From assembly GCA_030680415.1 (NCBI GenBank), contig JAUXVE010000059.1, forward strand, positions 1 to 64,000: a stretch of DNA of 64,000 nt, given 5' to 3'. This document shows, one piece after another, positions 20,934-30,555 of this stretch. The notes beneath the pieces were generated by a model. That model was given only the letters and a program-made list of their open reading frames with translations. It searched no databases and was not told the DNA's origin. Position numbers and translations under genes: made by a program. The DNA comes from Rubrivivax sp. (GTDB taxonomy: Bacteria > Pseudomonadota > Gammaproteobacteria > Burkholderiales > Burkholderiaceae_C). Positions within the stretch are counted from its first letter, which is position 1, and each line of letters begins with the position of its first letter.

Positions 20934-22046
20934 TCAGTTCGGACGGAAGGCGAACAGCCCGCCGCCCTGGGTGATGACGAGCAGGGTGGCGCCGGCCAGC
21001 ACCGGCGTGCCGATCACCGGTGTGCCGTCGGTGCGCAGACGCAGTTGCTGCTCGCCGGTGGCGGCCGACAGGAAGTGCACCCAGCCTTCGCTATCTCCGA
21101 AAGCGACGACCGGGCCGACGACGGCGGCACCGCTGAGGCCGCGGTAGAGCAGCTTCTCGCTCGTCCACGCGACGTCGCCGGTGGCGCCGCGCCAGGCCGT
21201 GATGCGGTCGCTGGCGTCGGCGCCGATCACGCGCTCGGCGTCGCCGCCGATGGCTTGCACGCCACCGACGTTGCGTGACCACAGCAGCACCCCACGGCTG
21301 GCGTCGGCACAGGCGACCGCCGACTGGAAGGCGCGTGCGCAGACCTGGTCGCCGACGCGCAAGGCGGGTCCGATCAGGTCGGCCAGGCGTTCGACCTCGT
21401 TGGTGCCGCGGGGCGAAGCCATCGGCACCTCCCAGACCACAGTGCCACGCAGAGGATCCACACCCGCCAGGCGCGGGCCCTGCCCGACCAGCAGCGTGTT
21501 GCGCAAAGCCGCCACGACACCGGCCTGCGCCAGCGTCAGCGCATCGCCGGGACGCTGCAGCGTCCACAGGCGACGGCCGTCGATGGCGTCGAAGGCGTGC
21601 ACGGCGCGGTCCACACCCATCACGAAGACCCGTTCGCCGGCCACCAGCGGCGGCGTCACCACGCTCGACGGCACGCGCTTGCGCCACAGCTCGCGCCCGC
21701 CTTCGAAGGTGATGACTTCGTTGGCACGCGTCACCACGCTGGTGTAGCGGCCGTCGCTGCCGACGCCGGCGGCAATGGCGCCGCCGGCGCTGGCGCGCCA
21801 GAGCAGGTCGCCGTTGTCGGCGCGCAAGGCCAGCACGTTGCCGTCACCCGAGGCCACGAAGAACACGCCTTCGTGCACGGCCGGCACGAGCGGGAAACCG
21901 ACGCGGCCGATGGTGCTGGCCCACACCTGGCGGCCGGCGATCTTCGGTGCGAGCTCTTCCAGGGGTGTCGGCTTGGGCTTGTCCATCGAGGAGCAGCCGG
22001 CCAGGCCGGCGACGGCGAGTGCCATGACAGCGGCGAGACGCTTCAC
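20934..22046 (-). CDS. bamB: Outer membrane assembly lipoprotein BamB
   Basis: 370 residues. The signal peptide ends in the lipobox LAGC ([20 protein letters not shown]), followed by an eight-bladed PQQ-type beta propeller with repeated WxxxxGG-like blades ([36 protein letters not shown]). It is anchored to the inner leaflet of the outer membrane as part of the BAM complex. It starts four bases inside the end of yfgM (ATGA overlap). BamD is encoded at 35611 in the same window. Confidence 0.93.
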   Translation of the reverse strand: MKRLAAVMALAVAGLAGCSSMDKPKPTPLEELAPKIAGRQVWASTIGRVGFPLVPAVHEGVFFVASGDGNVLALRADNGDLLWRASAGGAIAAGVGSDGRYTSVVTRANEVITFEGGRELWRKRVPSSVVTPPLVAGERVFVMGVDRAVHAFDAIDGRRLWTLQRPGDALTLAQAGVVAALRNTLLVGQGPRLAGVDPLRGTVVWEVPMASPRGTNEVERLADLIGPALRVGDQVCARAFQSAVACADASRGVLLWSRNVGGVQAIGGDAERVIGADASDRITAWRGATGDVAWTSEKLLYRGLSGAAVVGPVVAFGDSEGWVHFLSAATGEQQLRLRTDGTPVIGTPVLAGATLLVITQGGGLFAFRPN

Positions 22047-22720
22047 CGGCTGGCTCCGGAGGCGGCGGCGGCCGCCGCCTCGGGCGCGGCGCCCAGCGCC
22101 GTCATCTTGGCCTCGATGAGGCGACGGTAGTCCACGCGCTCACCCATCGCCTTGTAGGCGGCCTGGTAGGCCGCGCGCGCCTCGTCGGTCTTGCCCTGCG
22201 CCAGCAGGATGTCGCCGCGGCGGTCTTCGACCAGGCCAACGAATCCCGGCGTCTGCGCGGCAGCCAGTGTCTTGAGCGCCTCGTCGTACTGCTTCACTTC
22301 GGATTGCAGCGCGGCCAGGCGCAGCCGGGCGACGGTGCGCATCTCGTCCTCGACGGCGTTGGCGGCCACCCAGGTCAACGAGGCCCGCGCAGCATCGGCC
22401 TGCCCCTTGTCGAACTGCGTCTTCGCGGCCAACAGGCCACCTTGCTGCGCAAAGGCGGTGCGCGGATAGCGTTCCTTCAGATCCCCGAAGATGCGGCCCA
22501 CCCGTTCGGCATCACCGGCACGCGCGGCGCGGTCGAGCTCGTCGAACACCGCCCCGGCCTTTGCCGCCTGGTCGCGCTGGTACCACTGCCAGCCGTTCCA
22601 GCCCGCGAACGCCGCCAGCACCAGCACCAGCACCCAGGTGATGAGATTGCCTTGCTTGTTCCAGAACGCCTTGAGCGCGTCGAGTTGCTCTTGTTCCTGG
22701 AGGTCGAGTTGTGTGGCCAT
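22043..22720 (-). CDS. yfgM: YfgM-like tetratricopeptide membrane protein (ancillary SecYEG chaperone)
   Basis: 225 residues: a short cytoplasmic N-terminus (LDLQEQEQLDALKAFWNKQG), one membrane helix (LITWVLVLVLAAFAGWNGW) and a periplasmic TPR-like domain. The family works with PpiD at SecYEG. Its position between hisS and bamB is the conserved context of this family. The C-terminus is an Ala-rich run. It overlaps bamB by four bases. Confidence 0.88.
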   Translation of the reverse strand: MATQLDLQEQEQLDALKAFWNKQGNLITWVLVLVLAAFAGWNGWQWYQRDQAAKAGAVFDELDRAARAGDAERVGRIFGDLKERYPRTAFAQQGGLLAAKTQFDKGQADAARASLTWVAANAVEDEMRTVARLRLAALQSEVKQYDEALKTLAAAQTPGFVGLVEDRRGDILLAQGKTDEARAAYQAAYKAMGERVDYRRLIEAKMTALGAAPEAAAAAASGASR

Positions 22721-22750
22721 GGGGCGGGGGGTCCGGGCGAAAGGATTGGA

Positions 22751-24055
22751 TTATCTCTTGAGCAGTTCGGCGGCCCAGGCGGCGGCGTCGGCCAGCGGTC
22801 GCGTGCCCTGCGCCGCCGCGGCATCTCGCAGCGGCTTGACGGCCACCAGGCCCTGGCCCAGTTCGTCGCCGCCGAAGACCAGCGCCCAGCGTGCGCCGCT
22901 GGCGTCGGCACGCCGGAACTGCGCCTTCATGCTGCCGCCGCCGGCGTGCATCAGCACCGCCACGCCGGCGCCGCGCAGCGCTTCGGTCACCTGCACCGCC
23001 ACCGGCAGCGCGGCCGCGTCGGGCACGACCGCGTAGGCGTCGGGCACCGGCGGCGGCGGTGCCGTGCCCGCTTGCTGCAGCAGCTCGAGCACACGTTCGA
23101 TGCCCAGTCCCCAGCCGATGCCGGGTGCCGGCTTGCCGCCGATGAGTTCCGCCAGCCCGTCGTAGCGGCCGCCGCCGCACACCGTGCCCTGCGCACCCAG
23201 GCGGTCGGTGGTCCATTCGAACACCGTCAGCGCGTAGTAGTCCATGCCGCGCACCAGCCGGTGGTTGACGCGGTAGGCCTGGCCGGCAGCGTCGAGCGCA
23301 CCGCACACGCCTTCGAAGTGCCTGAGCGAGGCCTCGCCCAGGTAGTCGATCAGCTTGGGAGCGGTTTCCACCAGCGGCTGCATGGCCGGGTTCTTGGTGT
23401 CGAGGATGCGCAGCGGGTTGCTGTGCAGCCGGCGCTGCGCTTCGGCGTCGAGCCCTTCGCGGTGGGCCTCCAGGTGCGCCACCAGCGCCGCGCGGTGCGC
23501 ACGGCGCTCGCCCGCCTGGCCCAGGCAGTTGAGCTCCAGCCGCACGTCGGCAAGACCCAGGTCGCGCCACAGCGCGCGGCACATCAGGATCACTTCGGCG
23601 TCGACATCCGGGCCGGCATAACCCAGCGCCTCGACGCCGACCTGGTGGAACTGGCGGTAGCGCCCGCGCTGCGGCCGTTCATGGCGGAACATAGGCCCCA
23701 TGTAGTACAGGCGCTTGCCGCCGTCGTAGAGCATCGAGTGCTCGACCGCCGCACGCACCACGCCGGCAGTGCCTTCGGGGCGCAGCGTCAGTGCGTCGCC
23801 GTTCATGCTGTCGATGAAGGAGTACATCTCCTTCTCGACGATGTCGGTGACCTCGCCCAGGCTGCGCACGAACAGCGGCGTCGGCTCGACGATCGGCACG
23901 CGGATGTTGAGGTAACCGTAACGCCGCATGAGCGCGCGCACGGTCTCCTCGAACCATTCCCAGCGCGCCGAATCGGGTGGCAGGATGTCGTTCATGCCCT
24001 TCACAGCGCGCAGCGGTGCAGGGGCGGGGCCGGTGGCCGGAGTGTGTTCTGGCAT
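22751..24055 (-). CDS. hisS: Histidyl-tRNA synthetase
   Basis: 434 residues of a class II synthetase. It contains [30 protein letters not shown] (motif 2 region), [19 protein letters not shown], the histidine-specific signatures [13 protein letters not shown] and [14 protein letters not shown], and a C-terminal anticodon-binding domain (DAYAVV...). It charges tRNA-His in the cytoplasm. It lies 30 bp upstream of yfgM and downstream of ispG on the same strand. Length is normal. Confidence 0.96.
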   Translation of the reverse strand: MPEHTPATGPAPAPLRAVKGMNDILPPDSARWEWFEETVRALMRRYGYLNIRVPIVEPTPLFVRSLGEVTDIVEKEMYSFIDSMNGDALTLRPEGTAGVVRAAVEHSMLYDGGKRLYYMGPMFRHERPQRGRYRQFHQVGVEALGYAGPDVDAEVILMCRALWRDLGLADVRLELNCLGQAGERRAHRAALVAHLEAHREGLDAEAQRRLHSNPLRILDTKNPAMQPLVETAPKLIDYLGEASLRHFEGVCGALDAAGQAYRVNHRLVRGMDYYALTVFEWTTDRLGAQGTVCGGGRYDGLAELIGGKPAPGIGWGLGIERVLELLQQAGTAPPPPVPDAYAVVPDAAALPVAVQVTEALRGAGVAVLMHAGGGSMKAQFRRADASGARWALVFGGDELGQGLVAVKPLRDAAAAQGTRPLADAAAWAAELLKR

Positions 24056-24136
24056 GGGTTCAGATCGCGGTGGGTGACGACATGTGCGGCTGGCCGGGCG
24101 CGCCCCTCCCGGTGGCCACGGCCGGGCAGCGGGATG

Positions 24137-25414
24137 TCAATGCGCCGTGGTCACGGCGCCGAAACGGCGCTCGATGTAGCTTTCGACGATCTGGTGGAAC
24201 TCGGCCGCGATGCCCTCGCCGCGCAGCGTGAGCGCCTTCTCGCCGTCGATGAACACCGGCGCCGCCGGTGCCTCTCCGGTGCCGGGCAGGCTGATGCCGA
24301 TGTCGGCGTGTTTGCTCTCGCCGGGGCCGTTGACGATGCAGCCCATCACCGCCACCTTGAGGTTCTCGACGCCGGGGTAGCGCACCTTCCACACCGGCAT
24401 CTGGGCGCGCAGGAAATCGTCGATCTGCTTGGCCAGCTCCTGGAAGGTGGTGCTGGTGGTGCGGCCGCAGCCGGGGCAGGCGGCGACGCTGGGATTGAAG
24501 GCGCGCAGGCCGAGCGACTGCAGGATCTCCAGCGCCACCGCCACCTCCTGCGTGCGCGCCTCGCCGGGCTGTGGCGTCAGGCTGACGCGGATGGTGTCGC
24601 CGATGCCTTCCTGCAGCAGCACCGCCAGCGCCGTGCTCGAGGCCACCGTGCCCTTGGTGCCCATGCCGGCTTCGGTGAGACCCAGGTGCAGCGCGTAGTC
24701 GCAGCGCCGCGCCAGGGCGCGGTAGACAGAGATGAGGTCCTGCACGCCGCTGACCTTGCAGCTGATGATGATGTTGTCCGGGTTCAGGCCGAGCTCGCGT
24801 GCCACCGCGGCCGAACTCAGCGCCGAGCGCACCAGCGCCTGGTACATCACCTGCTTGGCATCCAGCGGTCGCGCGCGACGCGCGTTTTCGTCCATCAGAT
24901 GCGCCAGCAACTCCTGGTCGAGGCTGCCCCAGTTGACGCCGATGCGCACCACCCTGTCGTGTTTCACCGCGGCTTCGATCATCTGTCCGAACTGGCGGTC
25001 GCGCTTGTCGCCCTTGCCCACGTTGCCAGGGTTGATGCGGTACTTCGACAGCGCCATCGCCATCGCCGGAAAGTCGCTCAGCAGGCGGTGGCCGTTGTAG
25101 TGGAAATCGCCCACCAGCGGCACGTCGACACCCATGCGATCGAGCTGGTCGCGAATGTGCGGCACGGCTTCGGCAGCCTCGGGCGTGTTGACGGTGATGC
25201 GCACCAGTTCGCTGCCGGCCTGCGCCAGTTCCTTGACCTGGATTGCGGTGCCGATAACGTCCACCGTGTCGGTGTTGGTCATGGCCTGCACGCGCACCGG
25301 CGCGTCGCCGCCCACCGTCACCACGTGGTCACGCCAGACCACACGCGATTGGCGGCAAGGCCGCCGCGCAGGAGCGGCGGCTTCAATGACGTCCACGTCG
25401 TCGGGTGCGTTCAT
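24137..25414 (-). CDS. ispG: 4-hydroxy-3-methylbut-2-en-1-yl diphosphate synthase
   Basis: 425 residues. The N-terminal TIM barrel begins around [20 protein letters not shown], the typical IspG motif, with GVNWGSLD following. The C-terminal Fe-S part contains ACPGCGRTT and GCIVNGPGE, which supply the 4Fe-4S cysteines. It catalyses the penultimate step of the MEP isoprenoid pathway. The start at 25414 places [13 protein letters not shown] before the conserved part; the longer frame is unsupported. It lies between rodZ and hisS. Confidence 0.95.
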   Translation of the reverse strand: MNAPDDVDVIEAAAPARRPCRQSRVVWRDHVVTVGGDAPVRVQAMTNTDTVDVIGTAIQVKELAQAGSELVRITVNTPEAAEAVPHIRDQLDRMGVDVPLVGDFHYNGHRLLSDFPAMAMALSKYRINPGNVGKGDKRDRQFGQMIEAAVKHDRVVRIGVNWGSLDQELLAHLMDENARRARPLDAKQVMYQALVRSALSSAAVARELGLNPDNIIISCKVSGVQDLISVYRALARRCDYALHLGLTEAGMGTKGTVASSTALAVLLQEGIGDTIRVSLTPQPGEARTQEVAVALEILQSLGLRAFNPSVAACPGCGRTTSTTFQELAKQIDDFLRAQMPVWKVRYPGVENLKVAVMGCIVNGPGESKHADIGISLPGTGEAPAAPVFIDGEKALTLRGEGIAAEFHQIVESYIERRFGAVTTAH

Positions 25415-25442
25415 GGTGAAGCCTGGTTGACCCCGGCCGCGC

Positions 25443-26297
25443 TCATGGCAGCTCGACCCGCGCCACATTGTCGCGGGTGCGCGGTGCCAGGTCGACCGGC
25501 CGGCCGCGAAACCCCAGCTGCGTGGCGGCTGCGTTGCCGATGACCAGACGGATCGGCAGCGTGCCGTCCAGACCCACGCTCTCGCCCGGCAGCACGGTGC
25601 GCGACAGCAACACCTGGCCACTCGCATCGCGCGCGTCGATCCAGGACGCCTCGGTCGTGCGCAACTGCACCAGGCCAGCGGCGGTGGCCGCAGCGGTTTC
25701 TTCCGCGGGGGGCGCAGAAAAGACCGTCTCGCCTGCGGGCTGTGCCGCCGAGGCGGCCGCCTGGGCTGGGGGGGGCTCCGTGGCTGCGGCAGACGCTGCA
25801 GATGCCGCAGGCTCTGCCACCGTGGCCACGGCCGCCGACAGGGGCACCGAAGCGGCCACCGGCGCCGGCTCGCTCGACGACCACAATCCGGGCGGCAGGA
25901 AGTACACGACGAGCGCTGCGATCATGAGCGCTCCCGCGGCCAGGACCATGGGCCGGATTGCCGCGCCGCCCAGGCCCGGTTCATCGCGGCCCGGCCGGCC
26001 CTGGAACGGGGTGTTCAGACCGCCGAGGCCGGACTCCAGCGCCATGGACCCGGGCTGCGGCAGCAGGTCCAGCACCGGACGGGGGTCGATCTTCAAGGTG
26101 CGACACACCGACTGCGCCAGGGCGCGCGTGAAGGTGGCGTCGGGCAGTTCATCCCAGCGGTCGTTTTCCAGCGCGTCGAGCTTGCGCGGCGCGACCTTGA
26201 TCGCCGCCGCCAGCGCGGCAATGTGCAAGCCCTGCCTTTCGCGTGCGGCCTTGAGCAAGGCACCGGCGCTGGGCTTGTCGGGTGCGGGCTCAGTCAT
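25443..26297 (-). CDS. rodZ: RodZ-like cytoskeletal membrane protein
   Basis: 284 residues. An N-terminal Cro/HTH_25 domain spans about 9-75 ([24 protein letters not shown], then [19 protein letters not shown]). One membrane helix spans about 116-138, followed by an Ala/Pro/Glu-rich periplasmic linker and a C-terminal DUF4115 beta domain ([35 protein letters not shown]). RodZ links MreB to the envelope and supports rod shape. It overlaps pilW by eight bases and precedes ispG, the conserved order. Confidence 0.9.
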   Translation of the reverse strand: MTEPAPDKPSAGALLKAARERQGLHIAALAAAIKVAPRKLDALENDRWDELPDATFTRALAQSVCRTLKIDPRPVLDLLPQPGSMALESGLGGLNTPFQGRPGRDEPGLGGAAIRPMVLAAGALMIAALVVYFLPPGLWSSSEPAPVAASVPLSAAVATVAEPAASAASAAATEPPPAQAAASAAQPAGETVFSAPPAEETAAATAAGLVQLRTTEASWIDARDASGQVLLSRTVLPGESVGLDGTLPIRLVIGNAAATQLGFRGRPVDLAPRTRDNVARVELP

Positions 26298-27117
26298 CGA
26301 AGCGGCCTCGTTCGAACTGCAGTGTTTCAGGGGCTTGCGGGAAGCGGTCGCGCAACTGGCGACCGTAGTCCTGCAGCCCGTCGAGGTTGCCCAAGCGGCG
26401 CTCGATGCGCGCGGCCAGCCACAGGCTCTGCGCCGTGGACAGTGCGGGCCGGGAGTTGATGCGCCCGACGTAGAAGCGCGCGCGCTCGAGCTCGCCGCGA
26501 TGCAGCAGCACCTCGCTCAGGTTGTAGGCCGTGACCGGATTCGATGGATCCAGCTCGTAGCTGCGCGACAGCGTGCGCTCGGCCAGCGCCCACTGGCCGG
26601 CACGCGCCTGACACACGCCCTGCGCCAGCAAGGTGCGCACGACGTCACGGTACTGCGGCTGCAGCAAGGCGCGCTCGAACTGCGCCTCGGCCTCGGCGAA
26701 CTGCCGCTGCTGGCACAGGAACCAGCCGTAGTTGTGCATGGCGTCACCGTCACGCGGGTCGAGCTGCAAGGCGCGCCGGAAGCTTTCGTCGGCCAGCGTC
26801 ATCTCCCCCAGCGTGCCGTAGATGAGGCCGCGCAGGTTGTAGGCTTCGGCCACGTCAGGCTTGGCGGCAATCGCCAGCTTGACCTCTTCCAGCGCCGTGC
26901 TGGCCTGGCCGCGGGCGAGATACAGCCCCGCCAGCTCCAGGCGCACCTTGGCGCTGCGTTCGGCGTCGGCGCCTTCGGAGCCGCCGCGCGCCGTGCGCGT
27001 GTCGCGGCCCCCGCCACCGGCACTGCCGGTGGTGGTGGTGGTCGTCGTCGTCGTGCAGGCAGCAAGCAGGGCCATTGCCACCAGCGCCACCCAGCCCGCT
27101 GTGAGGCGCAGACTCAA
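26290..27117 (-). CDS. pilW: Type IV pilus biogenesis/stability lipoprotein PilW (PilF)
   Basis: 275 residues. The signal peptide ends in LLAAC (lipobox), the Cys being followed by nine consecutive threonines and a Gly-rich stretch. A series of TPRs follows ([78 protein letters not shown]). It is an outer-membrane lipoprotein that assists PilQ secretin assembly. It overlaps rlmN by four bases and rodZ by eight. The Thr run is encoded by a ACC/ACG trinucleotide repeat (27028-27054). Confidence 0.9.
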   Translation of the reverse strand: MSLRLTAGWVALVAMALLAACTTTTTTTTTGSAGGGGRDTRTARGGSEGADAERSAKVRLELAGLYLARGQASTALEEVKLAIAAKPDVAEAYNLRGLIYGTLGEMTLADESFRRALQLDPRDGDAMHNYGWFLCQQRQFAEAEAQFERALLQPQYRDVVRTLLAQGVCQARAGQWALAERTLSRSYELDPSNPVTAYNLSEVLLHRGELERARFYVGRINSRPALSTAQSLWLAARIERRLGNLDGLQDYGRQLRDRFPQAPETLQFERGRFDD

Positions 27118-28244
27118 AGCAGGCCTCCAGTCGTGGCGGCAATCGGGATCACCGCGCGCCGCAGCGCCAGCCGCTCACGCGCGTTGGTGCGGTCCTGCAC
27201 CTCACCGGCGAGCTGGCCACAAGCGGCGTCGATGTCGTCACCGCGCGTCTTGCGGATGGTGGTGACGATGCCGGCGTCCTGAAGCACACGCGCAAACGCC
27301 AATACACGCTCGCGCGACGAACGCTTCAGGCCCGACGCCGGGAAGGGGTTGAACGGGATCAGGTTGAACTTGCAGGGCACGCGGCCCCTGACCAGGCGCA
27401 CCAGTTCCTGGGCCAGCTCGGGCGTATCGTTGACGCTGTCGAGCATGCAGTACTCGAAAGTGATGAAGTCGCGCGGCGCGGCATCCAGGTAGCGCACGCA
27501 GGCGTCGAGCAACTCGTCGATGCCGTGCTTGCGGTTCAAGGGCACGAGCGTGTCGCGCAGCTTGTCGTTGGGCGCGTGCAGTGACACGGCCAATGCCACG
27601 GGGCAATCACTGCGCAGGCGGTCGATCATGCGCGTCAGGCCCGAGGTGGAGACCGTGACGCGGCGGCGCGAGAGGCCGTAGCCATGGTCGCTGAGCATGG
27701 TACGCAGGGCCGGCACGAGCGCGTCGTAGTTCTGCAGCGGCTCGCCCATGCCCATCATCACGACGTTGTCGATGGCGCGCTCACCTGCAGGCAGTGCCAG
27801 ATGCTGGCGCAGGCGATGCTCGGCAAACCAGAGCTGGCCCACGATCTCACCGGTGCTCAGATTGCGGCTGAAGCCCTGGTGCCCGGTGCTGCAGAAGCGG
27901 CAGCCCACGGCACACCCAGCCTGCGAAGACAGACACAGCGTGCCGCGGTCGTCTTCGGGGATGTACACCGACTCGACGGCGTTGCCGCCGCCGACGTCGA
28001 ACAGCCACTTGATGGTGCCGTCGGCCGAGACATGCTCGCTGATCAGCGGCAGGCCGCGGATCTCGGCCAGCGCCGCGAGCTTGCCGCGCAGGCTCTTGGC
28101 CAGGTCCGACATGTGCGCAAAGTCGGACGCGCCCTTCTGGTGGATCCAGCGATAGAGCTGCACGGCGCGGAAGCGCTTCTCGCCCAGCCCGGCGCACAAG
28201 GCCGCCAGCCCCTCGAGGTCGAAGTCGAGAAGATTGACGGCCAT
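27114..28244 (-). CDS. rlmN: Dual-specificity 23S rRNA/tRNA adenine-C2 methyltransferase
   Basis: 376 residues, a radical SAM enzyme. The 4Fe-4S motif is [13 protein letters not shown] follows in [14 protein letters not shown], and the two methyl-transfer cysteines are in the C-terminal half and in DAACGQL. It methylates A2503 of 23S rRNA and A37 of some tRNAs. The start ATG is seven bases past the ndk stop, so ndk-rlmN-pilW form one unit. Length is normal. Confidence 0.95.
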   Translation of the reverse strand: MAVNLLDFDLEGLAALCAGLGEKRFRAVQLYRWIHQKGASDFAHMSDLAKSLRGKLAALAEIRGLPLISEHVSADGTIKWLFDVGGGNAVESVYIPEDDRGTLCLSSQAGCAVGCRFCSTGHQGFSRNLSTGEIVGQLWFAEHRLRQHLALPAGERAIDNVVMMGMGEPLQNYDALVPALRTMLSDHGYGLSRRRVTVSTSGLTRMIDRLRSDCPVALAVSLHAPNDKLRDTLVPLNRKHGIDELLDACVRYLDAAPRDFITFEYCMLDSVNDTPELAQELVRLVRGRVPCKFNLIPFNPFPASGLKRSSRERVLAFARVLQDAGIVTTIRKTRGDDIDAACGQLAGEVQDRTNARERLALRRAVIPIAATTGGLL

Positions 28245-28251
28245 GTCGCGT

Positions 28252-28677
28252 TCAGCGTGAGTAGACGTTCATGCCGGCGAAGAAGAACGCGATTTCGACC
28301 GCGGCGGTCTCGGCAGCGTCGGAGCCGTGCACGGCATTGGCGTCGATGCTGTCGGCAAAGTCGGCGCGGATGGTGCCCTTGTCGGCCTTCCTGGGGTCGG
28401 TGGCGCCCATCAGCTCGCGGTTCTTGGCGATCGCACCTTCGCCCTCGAGCACCTGGATCATCACCGGGCCCGAGATCATGAAATTGACCAGGTCATTGAA
28501 GAAGGGCCGTGCCTTGTGCACGGCGTAGAAGGCCTCGGCTTCGCCGCGCGACAGCTGCGCCATGCGCGCCGCGATGATCTTCAGGCCGGCGCCTTCGAAG
28601 CGGGCATAGATCTGCCCGATCACGTTCTTGGCCACGGCGTCGGGCTTGGTGATCGAGAGCGTACGTTCGATGGCCAT
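28252..28677 (-). CDS. ndk: Nucleoside diphosphate kinase
   Basis: 141 residues starting [18 protein letters not shown]. The catalytic histidine lies in [12 protein letters not shown], and [14 protein letters not shown] is the usual core. It balances NTP/dNTP pools by phosphate transfer. AGGAGA lies six bases before the ATG. Its natural leader is interrupted about 28 bp upstream by a group II intron, so expression must depend on splicing, on read-through, or on a promoter inside the intron. Confidence 0.97.
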   Translation of the reverse strand: MAIERTLSITKPDAVAKNVIGQIYARFEGAGLKIIAARMAQLSRGEAEAFYAVHKARPFFNDLVNFMISGPVMIQVLEGEGAIAKNRELMGATDPRKADKGTIRADFADSIDANAVHGSDAAETAAVEIAFFFAGMNVYSR

Positions 28678-28745
28678 GAAAACTCTCCTGAAGCAAGGAC
28701 TTGGGGAGGGTAGGGACAGGTCATTGCTGACCCATCCCCCCCTAA

Positions 28746-28779
28746 GAACCGGACTTGCGACTTTCGCCGCATCCGGCTC
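28746..28779 (-). ncRNA. Group II intron domain V (catalytic hairpin)
   Basis: A 34-nt hairpin starting GAGCCGGATGCGGC, with a GAAA tetraloop, a two-base bulge and closing CCGGTTC, matches the highly conserved catalytic domain V. An intact sequence suggests the ribozyme may still be active. Confidence 0.92.
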
Positions 28780-28815
28780 AAGCACAACTGATGGCGTTGA
28801 TGTGCAAAGCTAGCA

Positions 28816-28843
28816 ATTTTAGCATCGCCGCCTGTCATACCAA
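28816..28843 (-). promoter_or_regulatory. Candidate promoter inside intron, pointing to ndk
   Basis: On the minus strand TTGGTA (28838-28843) and TAAAAT (28816-28821) are separated by 16 bp. A TGC precedes the -10, giving the same TGCTAAAAT extended -10 as at rpsB. It lies between the intron ORF stop and domain V, directed at ndk 140 bp away. Function is inferred only. Confidence 0.4.
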
Positions 28844-28854
28844 CACCCGAAGCC

Positions 28855-30555
28855 TCATTCCGAGGCCGGCTTCGCCACTGTCAAACCTTTGGCATGCAGT
28901 TGGACATGACACACCGGGTGCAGGAGCACCCGGTTTCTCAACGAGTCCGACCCGCCCGCCACCCTTTGGATTAGGTGATGGTCGTGCCAGCCCGTTTCAT
29001 CCGTGATGGCCCCGCCGCACAGAGCGCACTTGCCCTGCTGGTCGACGTACAGCGTCGCCCATTGCTTGAGGTACGCCCTGCTCTTCAGCAGGCGCTTCGC
29101 GCTCAGGTCTTCACCATACGCCTCCCACCGGGGATCGAAGGGGTTGTAGCCCCCCATCACCTTCCGGTGTCGGACAATTTCCGTATCGGCGAGCCGATAC
29201 AGGCGCACCCAATGCGTTTCGCCATCCTCTGACCGAGTCCCGGTTGCGAACTCGGTCCTGCCCTCGACGGTCGGCCAGTACTTCGCGGCCACCCATCTCG
29301 GGCTTTTCTTCGGATGCCTGCGACGTGCCCAGCGCGTCAACCGCCACCACAGCAGCGAGTCGAGTTTGCTGAACGTCTCCTTGGCGACCACCGGGTGGTG
29401 GTACTGAGCCCAGCCTCGCAGGACTGGATTCAGCAGCTTGATGAGCTCGGCCTGTTTCACCATCGCGTGGCCCTTCACGATTTCCTTCACCTTGCCGTAG
29501 AGCGCTTGCACGTTCTTCTTGCTCGGTTTGATCAGCAGGACCCCCGAGTACTTCCGGAAATTCCAGCCCAGGAAATCGAACCCTGCGTCTATGTGCGTGA
29601 CTCGCGTCTTCGTCGGCGACAGTCGCAATCCTCGTTGTGCGAGGAACGCTTCCACCCACGGCCGGACCCCGTTGACCAGGAGGTCTTGCGACGCTCCGGT
29701 GATCACGAAGTCATCGGCGTACCGGACCACATTGACTTTGAGCTTTCGGACCTTCGACTCGCCCAGCGTCGCACCGAGGTGCGCCAGCAGACCAGTTTCC
29801 AATCCGTTCAATGCCACGTTCGCCAACGTCGGCGAAATGATGCCGCCTTGCGGCGTGCCTGCTTCGGTGCTTGCCAGTTGGCCTTGGTAGACCACCCCCG
29901 CCTTCAGCCACTTGTGCAGGATCACCCGGTTCATACGGACCTGGCTTACCAGCCACGCGTGGTTGATGTGATCGAAACAGCCTTCGATGTCCGCTTCCAA
30001 TACCCATGGGGCCGAAGCCTTCTGGGACAGGCAGACGAACAACTGACTCATGGCATCGGCCGTCGAGCGATTGCGCCGAAAGCCGTAGCTGTTCGGGTCG
30101 CTCTGCGACTCCACGACGGGCTCCAGGCCCAGCAGGTGGAGAGCCTGCATCGCCCGGTCCTTCATCGTCGGAATGCCCAGCGGGCGTTCCTTGCCATTCG
30201 CCTTCGGGATGTAGACCCGCCTCAACGGCTGCGGCCGGTATCCCCTTTGCTGCTTGATAGCACTGACAGCCTCCCATTTGCAGGTCGGCGTGCCCCACAG
30301 CTCGCGGTCGACGCCTGCCGTCCGCTTGCCTTGGTTCTCTGTCACTCGCCGCACCGCCAGTGACCTGGCGGCGAACGAGCGGATCAGCGACCTTTGCAGG
30401 GCCTTGACCCTGCGCCAATCGCTTTCCTGCGTAGCCTTCGCTATCCGCATCTGCATCGTTCTCACGTGCCGTTCGACCCGGCGCCAGTCAATGGACTGCC
30501 AGTCGTTCGGCCCGTGCGAGGACGCAGAACCATCGTTGTCGATGATCTCTTCCAT
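28855..30555 (-). CDS. ltrA: Group II intron-encoded protein: reverse transcriptase, maturase, HNH endonuclease
   Basis: 566 residues. The RT domain contains LEADIEGCFDHINH, GTPQGGIISPTLANV and the catalytic VRYADDFVITG. The maturase (X) domain includes LNPVLRGWAQYHHPVVAKETF. A C-terminal HNH domain has CALCGG, DHHLIQRVAGGSDSLRN and LLHPVCH. The protein would help the intron RNA splice, nick the target DNA and copy the intron. All catalytic residues look intact and there is no frameshift, so the element may be active. The gene symbol follows the LtrA type protein; it is not a 1:1 orthologue claim. Confidence 0.94.
   Translation of the reverse strand: MEEIIDNDGSASSHGPNDWQSIDWRRVERHVRTMQMRIAKATQESDWRRVKALQRSLIRSFAARSLAVRRVTENQGKRTAGVDRELWGTPTCKWEAVSAIKQQRGYRPQPLRRVYIPKANGKERPLGIPTMKDRAMQALHLLGLEPVVESQSDPNSYGFRRNRSTADAMSQLFVCLSQKASAPWVLEADIEGCFDHINHAWLVSQVRMNRVILHKWLKAGVVYQGQLASTEAGTPQGGIISPTLANVALNGLETGLLAHLGATLGESKVRKLKVNVVRYADDFVITGASQDLLVNGVRPWVEAFLAQRGLRLSPTKTRVTHIDAGFDFLGWNFRKYSGVLLIKPSKKNVQALYGKVKEIVKGHAMVKQAELIKLLNPVLRGWAQYHHPVVAKETFSKLDSLLWWRLTRWARRRHPKKSPRWVAAKYWPTVEGRTEFATGTRSEDGETHWVRLYRLADTEIVRHRKVMGGYNPFDPRWEAYGEDLSAKRLLKSRAYLKQWATLYVDQQGKCALCGGAITDETGWHDHHLIQRVAGGSDSLRNRVLLHPVCHVQLHAKGLTVAKPASE

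Noticed and set aside
22304..25543. 1079-residue plus-strand frame over hisS and ispG
   Set aside because: It is an antisense shadow of three well-identified minus-strand genes.
28855..30555. Reverse transcriptase as a retron or DGR component
   Set aside because: The maturase and HNH domains plus an adjacent domain V show a group II intron protein; no msr/msd or template repeat is seen.
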